Shown here: one piece after another, positions 34,656 through 44,210 of the stretch | Layout: the number at the start of each line of letters is the position of its first letter | Position numbering within the stretch: the first letter of the stretch is position 1 | NCBI GenBank assembly: GCA_017550335.1 | Contig: JAFZPM010000047.1 | Location: 62,001-126,000, forward strand | From: Paludibacteraceae bacterium | Lineage (GTDB): Bacteria > Bacteroidota > Bacteroidia > Bacteroidales > Paludibacteraceae | Direction of reading: 5' to 3' | DNA length: 64,000 nucleotides | Program-made: the position numbers and the translations under genes | Notes under the pieces: model-generated | What the model saw: the letters and a program-made list of their open reading frames with translations, nothing else | Told to the model about the DNA's origin: nothing | Databases searched by the model: none

Positions 34656-35651
34656 TTACTCCTCATTGAGTCCGCCAGTTACGAGGATGGACTTGGCTCC
34701 CTTGATTCCGCATTTCTGATAGGTGGCATAAGCGTTGATGGCTCTCTCCAATATCTTTTGGTTGGACTCTTTCTTGATATACCCTGTGATGGCGTCATGG
34801 ATCGTATAGGCTTCGGGTGCCATGAACTGCTTTGTCCAAACTATCGGGTTGACATTGGCCGGCTCCAAATAGGGTGAGAAGAATGTTCTGCTTACGCAGG
34901 CGAGGATGATCACATCACGTTTCTTCCCGTCCGTGTTGGTAAATCTGTCGTTTAGGTTGTGCTCCATCAACCCGTCGTGCCCGATATAGCTTACCAATTG
35001 CGAGTTGCCGCAGCATCCGATCGTTAGATTGTCGTTGACGTGGACGGTGTCTTTCCATCTTCCGCATGAGCTGGAAAGAAAGTCGGAGATGCATTGCGCG
35101 ATGTACTTCCCGTTGTATGCGTCCGCCACCAAGTAATACTTTTGGCTGGTGTGTTTGAAAACGAGCCTCTCCATGATCGTGTCGTTGATGGTGCTGGTTT
35201 TCAGTAGTTTCCATTCCGCACTTTTTTTGAAGAAGGTTTTGATGCCATAGCCGCAACCCCAATAGAGGTTGGTGGAAGGCTTTTGTCCGTTCCCTATGCT
35301 TGCGGGAACTTTCACGATCCCTTGGTTCTCGTTGTCACAAAGGGCTACGAAGATATGGATGGACTGGTAGGTCGAATCGAATTGGGTGTGTTGCTCCCTC
35401 CTTTCCGTAACGGGTGTGCCTGCGAAGGGGTCTTCGTCGCTCGTGTTGTCTTCCTCTGTATACTCATGCGTGTATTCCTCTTCCTGGACCATCGCCTCCA
35501 TGGTTGTGTCGGTGATGGCTGAATCGGCTTGTACCGCGCGTATCGAGTCCTCTCTTTGTTGGGGAACACCTTCCTTCACTGCCCCCTTGTTTTGACAGGT
35601 GCAGACGAGGAGGAATATGCCGCAGAATAGTAGACGGGTGATTTTGTCCAT
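34656..35651 (-). CDS. Lipoprotein with clan CD (caspase-fold)-like motifs
   Basis: A 331-residue exported protein with a signal peptide and probable lipobox VCTC; the start at 35651 (MDKITRLL) is preferred over an upstream ATG at 35687, which would add a hydrophilic lead. An acidic Glu/Asp/Thr-rich linker (about 30-85) is followed by a 240-residue alpha/beta domain. Strand-like HIFVALCDN opens it; the NLYWGCGYGIKTFF block is conserved-looking. SYIGHDGLME (His225) is a hydrophobic strand ending in His-x-Gly, and VIILACVSRTFF (Cys252) is a strand ending in Ala-Cys. That order, His then Cys about 27 residues later at the ends of adjacent strands, is the layout of clan CD peptidases (caspase, legumain, gingipain), though those have His-Gly without an inserted residue. 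Enzymatic activity is therefore a hypothesis. Confidence 0.6.
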   Translation of the reverse strand: MDKITRLLFCGIFLLVCTCQNKGAVKEGVPQQREDSIRAVQADSAITDTTMEAMVQEEEYTHEYTEEDNTSDEDPFAGTPVTERREQHTQFDSTYQSIHIFVALCDNENQGIVKVPASIGNGQKPSTNLYWGCGYGIKTFFKKSAEWKLLKTSTINDTIMERLVFKHTSQKYYLVADAYNGKYIAQCISDFLSSSCGRWKDTVHVNDNLTIGCCGNSQLVSYIGHDGLMEHNLNDRFTNTDGKKRDVIILACVSRTFFSPYLEPANVNPIVWTKQFMAPEAYTIHDAITGYIKKESNQKILERAINAYATYQKCGIKGAKSILVTGGLNEE

Positions 35652-35684
35652 ATAATTTGCCATGAAAGAGTGAAACAACATCCC

Positions 35685-35692
35685 CAAATATA
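35685..35692 (-). promoter_or_regulatory. -7 box (TATATTTG) for caspase-like lipoprotein gene
   Basis: TAnnTTTG match on the minus strand, 33 bp before the chosen ATG at 35651. It overlaps the upstream alternative ATG at 35687, which supports the shorter start. Confidence 0.5.
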
Positions 35693-35736
35693 TGAATAAA
35701 CTCTAAATTTTAAATCCTTAATCCTTGATTTTAACG

Positions 35737-35820
35737 CTTAATTGACTACGTCAAACTATCGTTTCTTAACTCTTAACTCTTAATTGACTTCGTCGAACTA
35801 ACGTTTCTTAACTCTTAACT
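35737..35820. repeat. 42-bp tandem repeat, two copies
   Basis: Units 35737-35778 and 35779-35820 begin CTTAATTGACT and share CGTC-AACTA-CGTTTCTTAAC plus a TTAACTCTT tail, differing at about five positions. The tail is the same CTTAACT motif seen beside thiD. Confidence 0.75.
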
Positions 35821-35821
35821 T

Positions 35822-35857
35822 AAAAAAGAAAGGGCCATCCGATTCGGACGACCCTTC
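35822..35857 (-). terminator. Terminator of groESL
   Basis: On the minus strand AAGGGTCGTCCGAATCGGATGGCCCTT folds into an imperfect hairpin and is followed by TCTTTTTTA. Confidence 0.75.
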
Positions 35858-35881
35858 CCGTATGAGATATAATGTGGTGGA

Positions 35882-37552
<1,671 letters not shown>

Positions 37553-37564
37553 TTAATGAAAATA

Positions 37565-37834
37565 TTAGATGATTGCGAGGATGTCGCTTTGGCGCATGAT
37601 GAGGTATTTCTCACCGTCCAATTCCAATTCAGTACCAGCGTACTTGCCGTACAATACGGTGTCGCCGACCTTCACGACCATCTCTTCGTCTTTTGTGCCA
37701 TTTCCGATGGCAAGGATCTCGCCTCTCAAAGGTTTCTCTTTCGCGGAGTCTGGAATGATGATTCCACTTGCCGTTTTCTCTTCTGCTGCAGCTGGTTTTA
37801 CCAAAACTCTGTCTGCCAATGGTTTAATGTTCAT
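37565..37834 (-). CDS. groS: Co-chaperonin GroES
   Basis: An 89-residue lid of the GroEL chamber. The start at 37834 ([14 protein letters not shown]) is the family start; the frame extends upstream to 37879 in unrelated sequence. It contains the mobile loop [18 protein letters not shown] and the C-terminal [13 protein letters not shown]. First gene of groES-groEL. No CIRCE element (TTAGCACTC-N9-GAGTGCTAA) is present upstream; a TGTCA-N3-TGGCA near-palindrome lies about 150 bp upstream. Confidence 0.98.
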   Translation of the reverse strand: MNIKPLADRVLVKPAAAEEKTASGIIIPDSAKEKPLRGEILAIGNGTKDEEMVVKVGDTVLYGKYAGTELELDGEKYLIMRQSDILAII

Positions 37835-37984
37835 GATAATTATATTTTTTAGTTTGTTTATATTAATGCTCTGACGCAATCAATGCGTCCCACTTATTCC
37901 ATATCATAATCTGTGCCAAAGTGTCGTTCGTCTTGCTTTGCTGACAAAATCGGTAGTGTGTGGCAGATGTTCCCTTTCCGTGGG

Positions 37985-37997
37985 TGTCAATTTGGCA
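37985..37997. promoter_or_regulatory. TGTCA-N3-TGGCA near-palindrome upstream of groES
   Basis: A dyad with one mismatch in the 247-bp spacer between groES and the DUF2147 gene. It is a possible heat-shock control site; no -7 box of the TAnnTTTG type could be placed for groES. Confidence 0.25.
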
Positions 37998-38015
37998 GAG
38001 TGGGGCGGACTGGTG

Positions 38016-38053
38016 CGAAAAAAGAGGAGGCAACCCGGGTGGATTGTCTCCTC
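38016..38053 (-). terminator. Terminator of DUF2147 gene
   Basis: On the minus strand GAGGAGACAA pairs with TTGCCTCCTC (one mismatch) followed by TTTTTTC; stem 38024-38053. Confidence 0.75.
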
Positions 38054-38081
38054 GTCTCTTTGTGGGACATGTCGTCCCTGT

Positions 38082-38534
38082 CTATTCCAGTTTCTTCCAG
38101 TACACTTTTTCGCTGAAGGGGCCGAACGAGCCTTTCACGCAGAGTGTGTTAGCGTTGTCGAACCAGATGTTGACCGTGAAGGATTTTCCTCTGGTTGGAT
38201 CGTATATCTCTCCGTCCGTCCATTTCCCGTCTTTGTAGGATACTTTTTCAATCAGGACGATTTCGCTGGCAGGTGTCTGCCTTTTCGACTTGTCAGGATT
38301 TTTGGCGTCTTTGCGGATGTTTCCCTTCTCGTCTTTCTCCTTCTCCATCCAGATGATCTGAGCTTTGTAGCTGTTGGCGCCTGTCTTGGTGAAGCGGACT
38401 TTGGATTTGTCGCCGTCTTGTTCAACCCAATATACGCCAATGATTTTGTCGCCTGCGAAGTTCTGGGCAACGGAAGGCATGGCCATCGCGAGGAGGCATA
38501 CCAATGTGGTGATAATCTGTTTTGTCATATTCAT
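38082..38534 (-). CDS. DUF2147-family secreted protein
   Basis: A 150-residue periplasmic protein of the DUF2147 type (Met3 at 38528 is an equal start). The signal peptide ends at PSVAQ (about 24). The mature domain has the family's GVYWVEQDGDKSKVRF opening, the central IIWMEKEKDEKGNIRKDAKNPD block and a closing DGEIYDPTRGKSFTVNIWF strand pair. Its function is unknown; family members look lipocalin-like. Expressed singly, with a TATTTTTG box at 38561-38568 and its own terminator. Confidence 0.85.
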   Translation of the reverse strand: MNMTKQIITTLVCLLAMAMPSVAQNFAGDKIIGVYWVEQDGDKSKVRFTKTGANSYKAQIIWMEKEKDEKGNIRKDAKNPDKSKRQTPASEIVLIEKVSYKDGKWTDGEIYDPTRGKSFTVNIWFDNANTLCVKGSFGPFSEKVYWKKLE

Positions 38535-38560
38535 TGCGTTAGAATTTGTTTTCCGAGGTG

Positions 38561-38568
38561 CAAAAATA
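38561..38568 (-). promoter_or_regulatory. -7 box (TATTTTTG) for DUF2147 gene
   Basis: TAnnTTTG match on the minus strand, 26 bp before the ATG. Confidence 0.5.
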
Positions 38569-38689
38569 AGCGAATTCGGGAGGAAATGGTTCCCCTTATA
38601 GGGTGAATAGGCTTAAAAAACATTAACGGGTCGTATTTTTATTCTTTGCCTCCCGGGCCCGCTAAAAGATAAATTAAGGAACGCACCAA

Positions 38690-38719
38690 TTGTAATTTCG
38701 AGAATAAGCCTTAATTTTG
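38690..38719 (+). promoter_or_regulatory. Promoter TTG-N19-TAATTTTG of pyrF-lpx-nqr run
   Basis: A TTG (38690-38692), spacer 19, and TAATTTTG (38712-38719) agree with the Bacteroidota promoter layout, 49 bp upstream of pyrF. Confidence 0.65.
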
Positions 38720-38768
38720 CGGAGTGAATGGTAAAATAAGCTAGTTGTAAAGAAAAAGCAAGATAAAG

Positions 38769-39605
38769 ATGACAAGAGAAGAGTTGTTTGAGAACATCAT
38801 GCGCAAGAGGTCTTTCCTTTGCGTGGGGTTGGATACGGACGTGAATAAGATTCCGGAGTTCCTGTTTGACAGGGAAGGTGATTTGGACCCTATTTTTGAG
38901 TTCAACAAGTCCATCATCGACGCCACAGCCGAGTATTGCGTGGCCTACAAACCTAATTTGGCATTCTACGAGAGCCTCGGGTTGCAGGGATGGGATGTCT
39001 TGGAACGTACGGTCGACTACATCCGTGAGAAGTACCCAGACCAATTCTTGATCGCCGATGCCAAGCGCGGGGATATCGGCAACACTTCCACGATGTATGC
39101 GCGGACTTTCTTCGGGGCTTTGGATTTCGATTCCGTGACGGTGGCTCCATACATGGGTGAGGACTCCGTTTCGCCTTTCCTTACTTACGAAAACAAGTGG
39201 GTCACATTGTTGGCTCTCACCTCCAACAAGGGTGCGTTCGATTTCCAGTTCATGGAGGACAAGGAGACGGGTGACCGCCTTTTCGAGAAAGTCTTGAAGA
39301 CCTCCCTGAAGTGGGGCAACGAAGATAACATGATGTATGTGGTCGGCGCCACGAAGGCGGAGATGTTGGCGGATATCCGTAAGATCATTCCGAACCACTT
39401 CCTTTTGGTGCCAGGTATCGGTGCGCAGGGAGGAAGTCTGGCCGAGGTGGTTAAGCATGGTATGAACAAGCAGTGCGGATTGCTGGTGAACTCTTCTCGT
39501 GCGATACTTTACGCCTCCAACGGTGAGGACTATGCCCAAGCTGCGGCGGCCGAGGCGAAGAAGGTGCAGCAACAGATGAGCGAGTTCCTGAAGTCTTTGG
39601 AATAA
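38769..39605 (+). CDS. pyrF: Orotidine 5'-phosphate decarboxylase (type 2)
   Basis: Last step of UMP synthesis. The TIM-barrel motifs are [11 protein letters not shown] at the N-terminus, the catalytic Asp/Lys set in [10 protein letters not shown] (about residues 98-107), and [10 protein letters not shown] for phosphate binding. At 278 residues it is the longer, mycobacterial-like type. The HD-domain gene follows 10 bp later. In many Bacteroides genomes pyrF neighbours prfA and purM; here they are more than 11 kb away. Confidence 0.97.
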   Translation: MTREELFENIMRKRSFLCVGLDTDVNKIPEFLFDREGDLDPIFEFNKSIIDATAEYCVAYKPNLAFYESLGLQGWDVLERTVDYIREKYPDQFLIADAKRGDIGNTSTMYARTFFGALDFDSVTVAPYMGEDSVSPFLTYENKWVTLLALTSNKGAFDFQFMEDKETGDRLFEKVLKTSLKWGNEDNMMYVVGATKAEMLADIRKIIPNHFLLVPGIGAQGGSLAEVVKHGMNKQCGLLVNSSRAILYASNGEDYAQAAAAEAKKVQQQMSEFLKSLE

Positions 39606-39615
39606 TCCGTTAGGA

Positions 39616-40851
39616 ATGTACAATAAAAGAAAGATCATCAATGATCCTGTGCATGGTTTCATCTCGATTCCGAGTGAGTTGCACTATGATTTGATCCAAC
39701 ATCCATACTTCCAGCGTTTAGGGCGTATCAAACAACTGGGTATGAGCTACTTGGTCTATCCGGGGGCTCAGCATACCCGTTTCCAGCACTCCCTCGGGGC
39801 GATGTTCCTGATGGAGGAGGCAATCGCCCAGTTGCGGTCGAGGGGGCAGGAGATCACGGACGAGGAGGCGGATGCGGCTTTGGCGGCCATCCTGCTGCAT
39901 GACATCGGACATGCTCCCTTCTCCCATGTCTTGGAGGATACGCTGACGCAGGAGATTTCCCACGAGGAGATCTCTTTGTTGATGATGGAGCATATCAACA
40001 AGGAGATGGGCGGAGCGTTGGATCTGGCGTTGCAGATATTCAAGAACCAATATCCGAAGAAATTCCTCCACCAGTTGGTTTCCAGTCAATTGGACATGGA
40101 CCGGTTGGACTATCTGATACGCGACAGTTTCTTCACGGGTGTGGTGGAGGGTGCCGTGGGCGCCGCGCGCATCATCAAGATGCTCAATGTGCATGACGAC
40201 CAATTGGTGGTTGAGGCGAAGGGAATCTACTCCGTCGAGAAGTTCCTCATCGCCAGAAGGATGATGTATTGGCAAGTTTATTACCATAAAACGTCGGTTG
40301 CGGCTGAACAGGTGTTAATCAAGACGTTAGCTCGTGCGAAGGAGCTTACTTTGAAGGGAAAGAAGCTGTTCGCAGCTCCTCAGTTCGCCTATTTCCTGGA
40401 GAATAAAATCACGGGGAAAGATTTCCTCCATTCCGATGAGGCGTTGTCCAATTACGCGAAATTCGACGACTCGGATGTCATCAGTGCGGTGAAGACTTGG
40501 TCATCATGCGACGACAAGGTGCTTTCGACCATGTGCCGTAACCTGATGAACAGGAAACTCTTCAAGATAGAGGTGCGCGAGAAGAAGCCCCAGGCGGGAG
40601 AGGTGCGTGACCTCGCCAGGAGGATCGCTGAGAAGTTGGGGCTCACGGAGGCGGAGGCGCGTTACTTCGTGACGATCCATCCCGTCTCCTCCTATACGTA
40701 CCGGCCTAAGAACGATAGCATTAAGATACTTTATGCGGATGGGGAGTTGAAGGACATCACGGACGCTTCCGATTTGTTGAACCTATCCCTCATCAGCAAA
40801 CACGAAAAAAAATATTACTTCGGTTATGTGAAAGAATCGGATTTGTATTAG
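39616..40851 (+). CDS. HD-domain phosphohydrolase (dNTPase-like)
   Basis: A 411-residue metal-dependent hydrolase. The N-terminal DPVHGFISIP motif and the HD metal site (His in QHTRFQHSLGAMFL, then HDIGHAPFSH) match the SAMHD1/YwfO-like family; the later DMDRLDYLIRDS supplies the fourth metal ligand (Asp). Family members hydrolyse dNTPs or other nucleotides. Here the gene lies between pyrF and lpxD, a common Bacteroidota order, fitting a nucleotide role. The last 60 residues form a small beta domain (YTYRPKNDSIKILYADG). Confidence 0.87.
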   Translation: MYNKRKIINDPVHGFISIPSELHYDLIQHPYFQRLGRIKQLGMSYLVYPGAQHTRFQHSLGAMFLMEEAIAQLRSRGQEITDEEADAALAAILLHDIGHAPFSHVLEDTLTQEISHEEISLLMMEHINKEMGGALDLALQIFKNQYPKKFLHQLVSSQLDMDRLDYLIRDSFFTGVVEGAVGAARIIKMLNVHDDQLVVEAKGIYSVEKFLIARRMMYWQVYYHKTSVAAEQVLIKTLARAKELTLKGKKLFAAPQFAYFLENKITGKDFLHSDEALSNYAKFDDSDVISAVKTWSSCDDKVLSTMCRNLMNRKLFKIEVREKKPQAGEVRDLARRIAEKLGLTEAEARYFVTIHPVSSYTYRPKNDSIKILYADGELKDITDASDLLNLSLISKHEKKYYFGYVKESDLY

Positions 40852-40923
40852 TGTATGTCGCACCTTGGTACGATATTTATGCAAATTTTATTCGAACAAA
40901 TTTTCATACTGACCGAATTTACT

Positions 40924-40931
40924 TATTTTTG
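40924..40931 (+). promoter_or_regulatory. -7 box (TATTTTTG) for lpxD
   Basis: TAnnTTTG match in the 99-bp gap between the HD gene and lpxD, 19 bp before the ATG; a possible internal promoter for the lpx genes. Confidence 0.45.
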
Positions 40932-40950
40932 CAAAAAAAATTATTGTAAC

Positions 40951-42003
40951 ATGGAGTTTTCAGCGCAACAGATCGCCGATTACCTGAAAGGTAAGGTGGT
41001 TGGAAATCCAGAAATCAAGGTTTCTAATTTTTCCAAGATAGAAGAGGGTGTGCCAGGAACATTGACATTCTTGTCCAATCCCAAGTACACCGAATACATA
41101 TACACCACGCAAGCGAGTATCGTGTTGGTGAACGATACATTTGAGCCAAGGCAAGAACTGAAGCCGACACTGATCAAGGTGCCTAATTCGTACGATGCTT
41201 TGGCTTCTTTGTTGACGATGGTGAACAATTATAGTCCAAAGAAGACCGGCATTTCACCGTTGGCATGCGTTTCGGAGAAGGCCACCCTCGGCGAGAACGC
41301 GTATGTGGGTGCCTATACTTGCATTGAGGATGGAGCTGTCATCGGTAAGAACGCCCAGATTTATCCTCAGGTCTACATCGGCGACAATGTGAAGATAGGG
41401 GACAATGTGACATTGTATCCGGGCGTGAAAATTTATAAGGAGTGTGTCATCGGCAATAATTGTACGATACATGCGGGTACGGTCATCGGTTCGGATGGCT
41501 TCGGATTCGCCCCTACGGCGGACGGCAAGTACGATAAGATTCCGCAGATCGGTATCGTTGTGGTCGAAGACGATGTGGAAATCGGAGCGAACACTACCGT
41601 GGATCGTTCGACGATGGGTGTGACCATCATCAAGCGGGGTGTCAAGATCGACAATCTGGTTCAGATCGCCCACAACGTTGAGGTTGGGGAAGACACGGTG
41701 ATAGCTGCGCAGTCAGGCATCGCGGGTTCTGCGAAGATCGGCAAACATTGCATGTTCGGAGGTCAGTCTGGTGTCGTGGGACATCTGACGGTAGCGGATG
41801 GCACGATGCTCGCCGCGAAGTGCGGTGTCTCCAACAACATCAAGGAACCGAACGGAATGTACCATGGTTTCCCTCATGTGGAGGCGAGGGCGTTCCAACG
41901 CGCGTTCGTCTGCTTCCGTAATTTCCCGGCCATCAGGAACCAAATCTTGGATTTGGAGAAACAGGTGGCTGAATTGAAGAAAATGGTAGAACAAAGTAAA
42001 TAA
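40951..42003 (+). CDS. lpxD: UDP-3-O-(3-hydroxyacyl)glucosamine N-acyltransferase
   Basis: Adds the second hydroxyacyl chain in lipid A synthesis. The start at 40951 ([14 protein letters not shown]) is the family start, giving 350 residues; the frame is open 32 codons further up in non-conserved sequence. An N-terminal uridine-binding domain is followed by a left-handed beta helix of hexapeptide repeats (about 100-310), with the catalytic His in the [12 protein letters not shown] segment, and a C-terminal helix ([14 protein letters not shown]). It lies 1 bp before lpxC/fabZ. Confidence 0.96.
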   Translation: MEFSAQQIADYLKGKVVGNPEIKVSNFSKIEEGVPGTLTFLSNPKYTEYIYTTQASIVLVNDTFEPRQELKPTLIKVPNSYDALASLLTMVNNYSPKKTGISPLACVSEKATLGENAYVGAYTCIEDGAVIGKNAQIYPQVYIGDNVKIGDNVTLYPGVKIYKECVIGNNCTIHAGTVIGSDGFGFAPTADGKYDKIPQIGIVVVEDDVEIGANTTVDRSTMGVTIIKRGVKIDNLVQIAHNVEVGEDTVIAAQSGIAGSAKIGKHCMFGGQSGVVGHLTVADGTMLAAKCGVSNNIKEPNGMYHGFPHVEARAFQRAFVCFRNFPAIRNQILDLEKQVAELKKMVEQSK

Positions 42004-42004
42004 T

Positions 42005-43390
42005 ATGGCCAAACAGAGAACATTGAAGGAAGCGTTTACGCTTCAAGGAAAAGGTTTGCACACGGGATTGCCCGTTACAATCACATTTAATCCGGCTCCG
42101 GCGAATCATGGATATAAGATCCAGCGAATCGACTTGGAGGCCCAGCCGATCATCGAGGCTGTCGCGCAAAACGTTGTCGAAACGTCGCGTGGCACAGTAG
42201 TTGCCGATGGTGATGTGAGGGTTAGCACGATAGAGCATGCAATGTCTGCTTTATATGCATTTGAGATAGACAACTGTTTGATTCAGGTGGACCAGCCTGA
42301 ATTTCCTATTTTGGACGGTAGCGCTGTTCCTTTCGTGAAGGAGATCGAGCGCGTGGGAATAGAGGAACAACCTTATGACAAGGAGTATTTCGTTGTGACG
42401 AAGAAGATCGAATACAAGGATCCGAACACGGGTTCCTCCATCGTCCTGCTCCCGGATGAAGAGTTCAGCATGGATGTGTTGGTCTCTTATCCTTCCTGTA
42501 TTTTGTCCAATCAATACGCGACGTTGAACTCGCTGTCCGAATATCCGAAGGAGATCGCCGCTTCACGCACATTCGTTTTTGTGCGGGAGATTGAGGAACT
42601 CTTGAAGAACAACCTGATTAAGGGAGGTGATTTGGACAATGCGATAGTTATATACGATAAGGAGATGAGCCAGACGGATATAGACCATCTGACCTCCTTG
42701 TTGGGCATGGACCCGATTTCTGTCTCTAGCCTAGGTTATTTGCAGAAGCGTCCGTTGGCGTTCGACAACGAGCCTGCGCGCCATAAACTCTTGGATGTGA
42801 TGGGCGATTTGGCTTTGATCGGCAAGCCTATCAAGGGACGTGTGATCGCCCATTGCCCTGGACATAAGTTGAATACGGATTTCGCGAAGAAGGTCTATAA
42901 GAACCTGAAGCGTCAGGAGGTGATCATTCCTCACTATGATCCGACAGTTCCTCCGTTGATGGATATAAACAAGATCAAGCAGCTTTTGCCGCATCGTTGG
43001 CCTATGCTCTTGATTGATAGGATCATCGAGGTGAAGGAGCGCGGCGTTGTGGGTGTGAAGAATGTGTCTGGCAACGAGAACTTCTTCTGTGGGCACTTCC
43101 CGGAGGAACCTGTCATGCCAGGTGTGCTTTTGGTTGAGGCTATGGCGCAGACGGGAGGTATCTTGGTGTTAAGCAAGTTGGACGATCCTGATCGGTATTC
43201 CACCTACTTCCTTTCAATAGATAAGGTGAAGTTCAGAAACAAGGTGGTGCCTGGTGACACTGTAATTTTCAAACTGGACTTGTTGACGGACATCCGTAGA
43301 GGGTGTGCCTACATGAAGGGATATGCCATTGTGGCGGAAAAGATTGTGGCGGAGGCGGAATTCCTCGCACAGGTCGTGAAGAATAAGTAA
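42005..43390 (+). CDS. lpxC/fabZ: Fused LpxC deacetylase / FabZ dehydratase
   Basis: A bifunctional 461-residue protein, a hallmark of Bacteroidota. Residues 1-305 are LpxC, the zinc deacetylase that commits UDP-3-O-acyl-GlcNAc to lipid A: zinc ligands are His in TIEHAMSALYAF and His/Asp in RHKLLDVMGDLALIG, with the late HCPGHKLN loop. Residues of about 315-461 are FabZ, the 3-hydroxyacyl-ACP dehydratase: LPHRWPMLLIDRI and the hot-dog catalytic motif GHFPEEPVMPGVLLVEAMAQ. The fusion joins the use of 3-hydroxyacyl-ACP for lipid A and for fatty acids in one chain. lpxA follows closely. Confidence 0.98.
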   Translation: MAKQRTLKEAFTLQGKGLHTGLPVTITFNPAPANHGYKIQRIDLEAQPIIEAVAQNVVETSRGTVVADGDVRVSTIEHAMSALYAFEIDNCLIQVDQPEFPILDGSAVPFVKEIERVGIEEQPYDKEYFVVTKKIEYKDPNTGSSIVLLPDEEFSMDVLVSYPSCILSNQYATLNSLSEYPKEIAASRTFVFVREIEELLKNNLIKGGDLDNAIVIYDKEMSQTDIDHLTSLLGMDPISVSSLGYLQKRPLAFDNEPARHKLLDVMGDLALIGKPIKGRVIAHCPGHKLNTDFAKKVYKNLKRQEVIIPHYDPTVPPLMDINKIKQLLPHRWPMLLIDRIIEVKERGVVGVKNVSGNENFFCGHFPEEPVMPGVLLVEAMAQTGGILVLSKLDDPDRYSTYFLSIDKVKFRNKVVPGDTVIFKLDLLTDIRRGCAYMKGYAIVAEKIVAEAEFLAQVVKNK

Positions 43391-43405
43391 TTGATTTGGT
43401 ATTTT

Positions 43406-44185
43406 ATGGTACAAGAAATGTCATTTATCCATCCTGAGGCCAAAATCGGAAAGGATGTGGAGATTGGCCCGTTCGTATACATCGATAGGGATGTGGAGAT
43501 TGGTGATGGATGTCAGATTATGTCGCACGCGACGATATTGAGCGGTGCGAGGATCGGCAAGAATGTGAGGATTTTCCCTAATGCGGTCATTTCAGCTATT
43601 CCCCAGGACTTGAAGTTCAAGGGAGAGGAGACCACGGCTGTCATTGGCGATAATACAACTATCCGCGAGTGTGCTACGGTGAACCGCGGAACGGCTTCAA
43701 AGGGGACGACTATCGTCGGCTCGAATTGTTTGATCATGGCGTATGCCCACATCGCCCATGATTGCAGGGTGGCGAACAATGTGATCATCGGCAACGCTTC
43801 GCAGATCGCGGGTGAGGTCCAGATCGACGATTGGGCTATCCTTTCAGGAAGCGTGTTGGTTCATCAATTCTCTCATATCGGTGCCCATGTAATCATACAA
43901 GGTGGTTCCCGTGTCGGGAAGGACGTGCCTCCGTATGTGACGGCGGGTAGGGATCCATTGAGTTATGCGGGACTCAATCTTGTTGGTTTGCGCCGTCGAG
44001 GATTCTCCAACGATCAGATCCGTGAAATACAAGAGATATATCGTATCTTGTATCAATCAGGCTTGAACATGACGCAGGCGACGGAGAAGATATATTCCGA
44101 GATCCCTGATTCAGCGGAGAAGGAGACGGTGGTCTCTTTCCTGAAGTCGGCGGAACGAGGTATTATTCGAGGCTATTTCGATTAA
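43406..44185 (+). CDS. lpxA: UDP-GlcNAc acyltransferase
   Basis: First acylation of lipid A synthesis, a homotrimeric left-handed beta-helix enzyme of about 260 residues. Hexapeptide repeats run from IHPEAKIGKDVEIGPF to about residue 190; the catalytic His is in AYAHIAHDCRVANN. The helical C-terminal domain (NDQIREIQEIYRILYQSG) binds acyl-ACP. ATG at 43406 is taken; ATG at 43418 (MSFIHPEAKIG) fits alignment equally well, and an in-frame TTG occurs at 43391. The nqrA start follows 25 bp after the stop, so the run may continue into the nqr genes. Confidence 0.96.
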   Translation: MVQEMSFIHPEAKIGKDVEIGPFVYIDRDVEIGDGCQIMSHATILSGARIGKNVRIFPNAVISAIPQDLKFKGEETTAVIGDNTTIRECATVNRGTASKGTTIVGSNCLIMAYAHIAHDCRVANNVIIGNASQIAGEVQIDDWAILSGSVLVHQFSHIGAHVIIQGGSRVGKDVPPYVTAGRDPLSYAGLNLVGLRRRGFSNDQIREIQEIYRILYQSGLNMTQATEKIYSEIPDSAEKETVVSFLKSAERGIIRGYFD

Positions 44186-44210
44186 GGAAAACACAAAAAA
44201 TAAATGTTTT

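Noticed and set aside
37835..38081. CIRCE operator upstream of groES
   Set aside because: No TTAGCACTC-N9-GAGTGCTAA match, even with several mismatches.
38613..39662. Minus-strand open frame (349 codons) antisense to pyrF
   Set aside because: The sense strand encodes a complete OMP decarboxylase with all motifs; the antisense frame has none.
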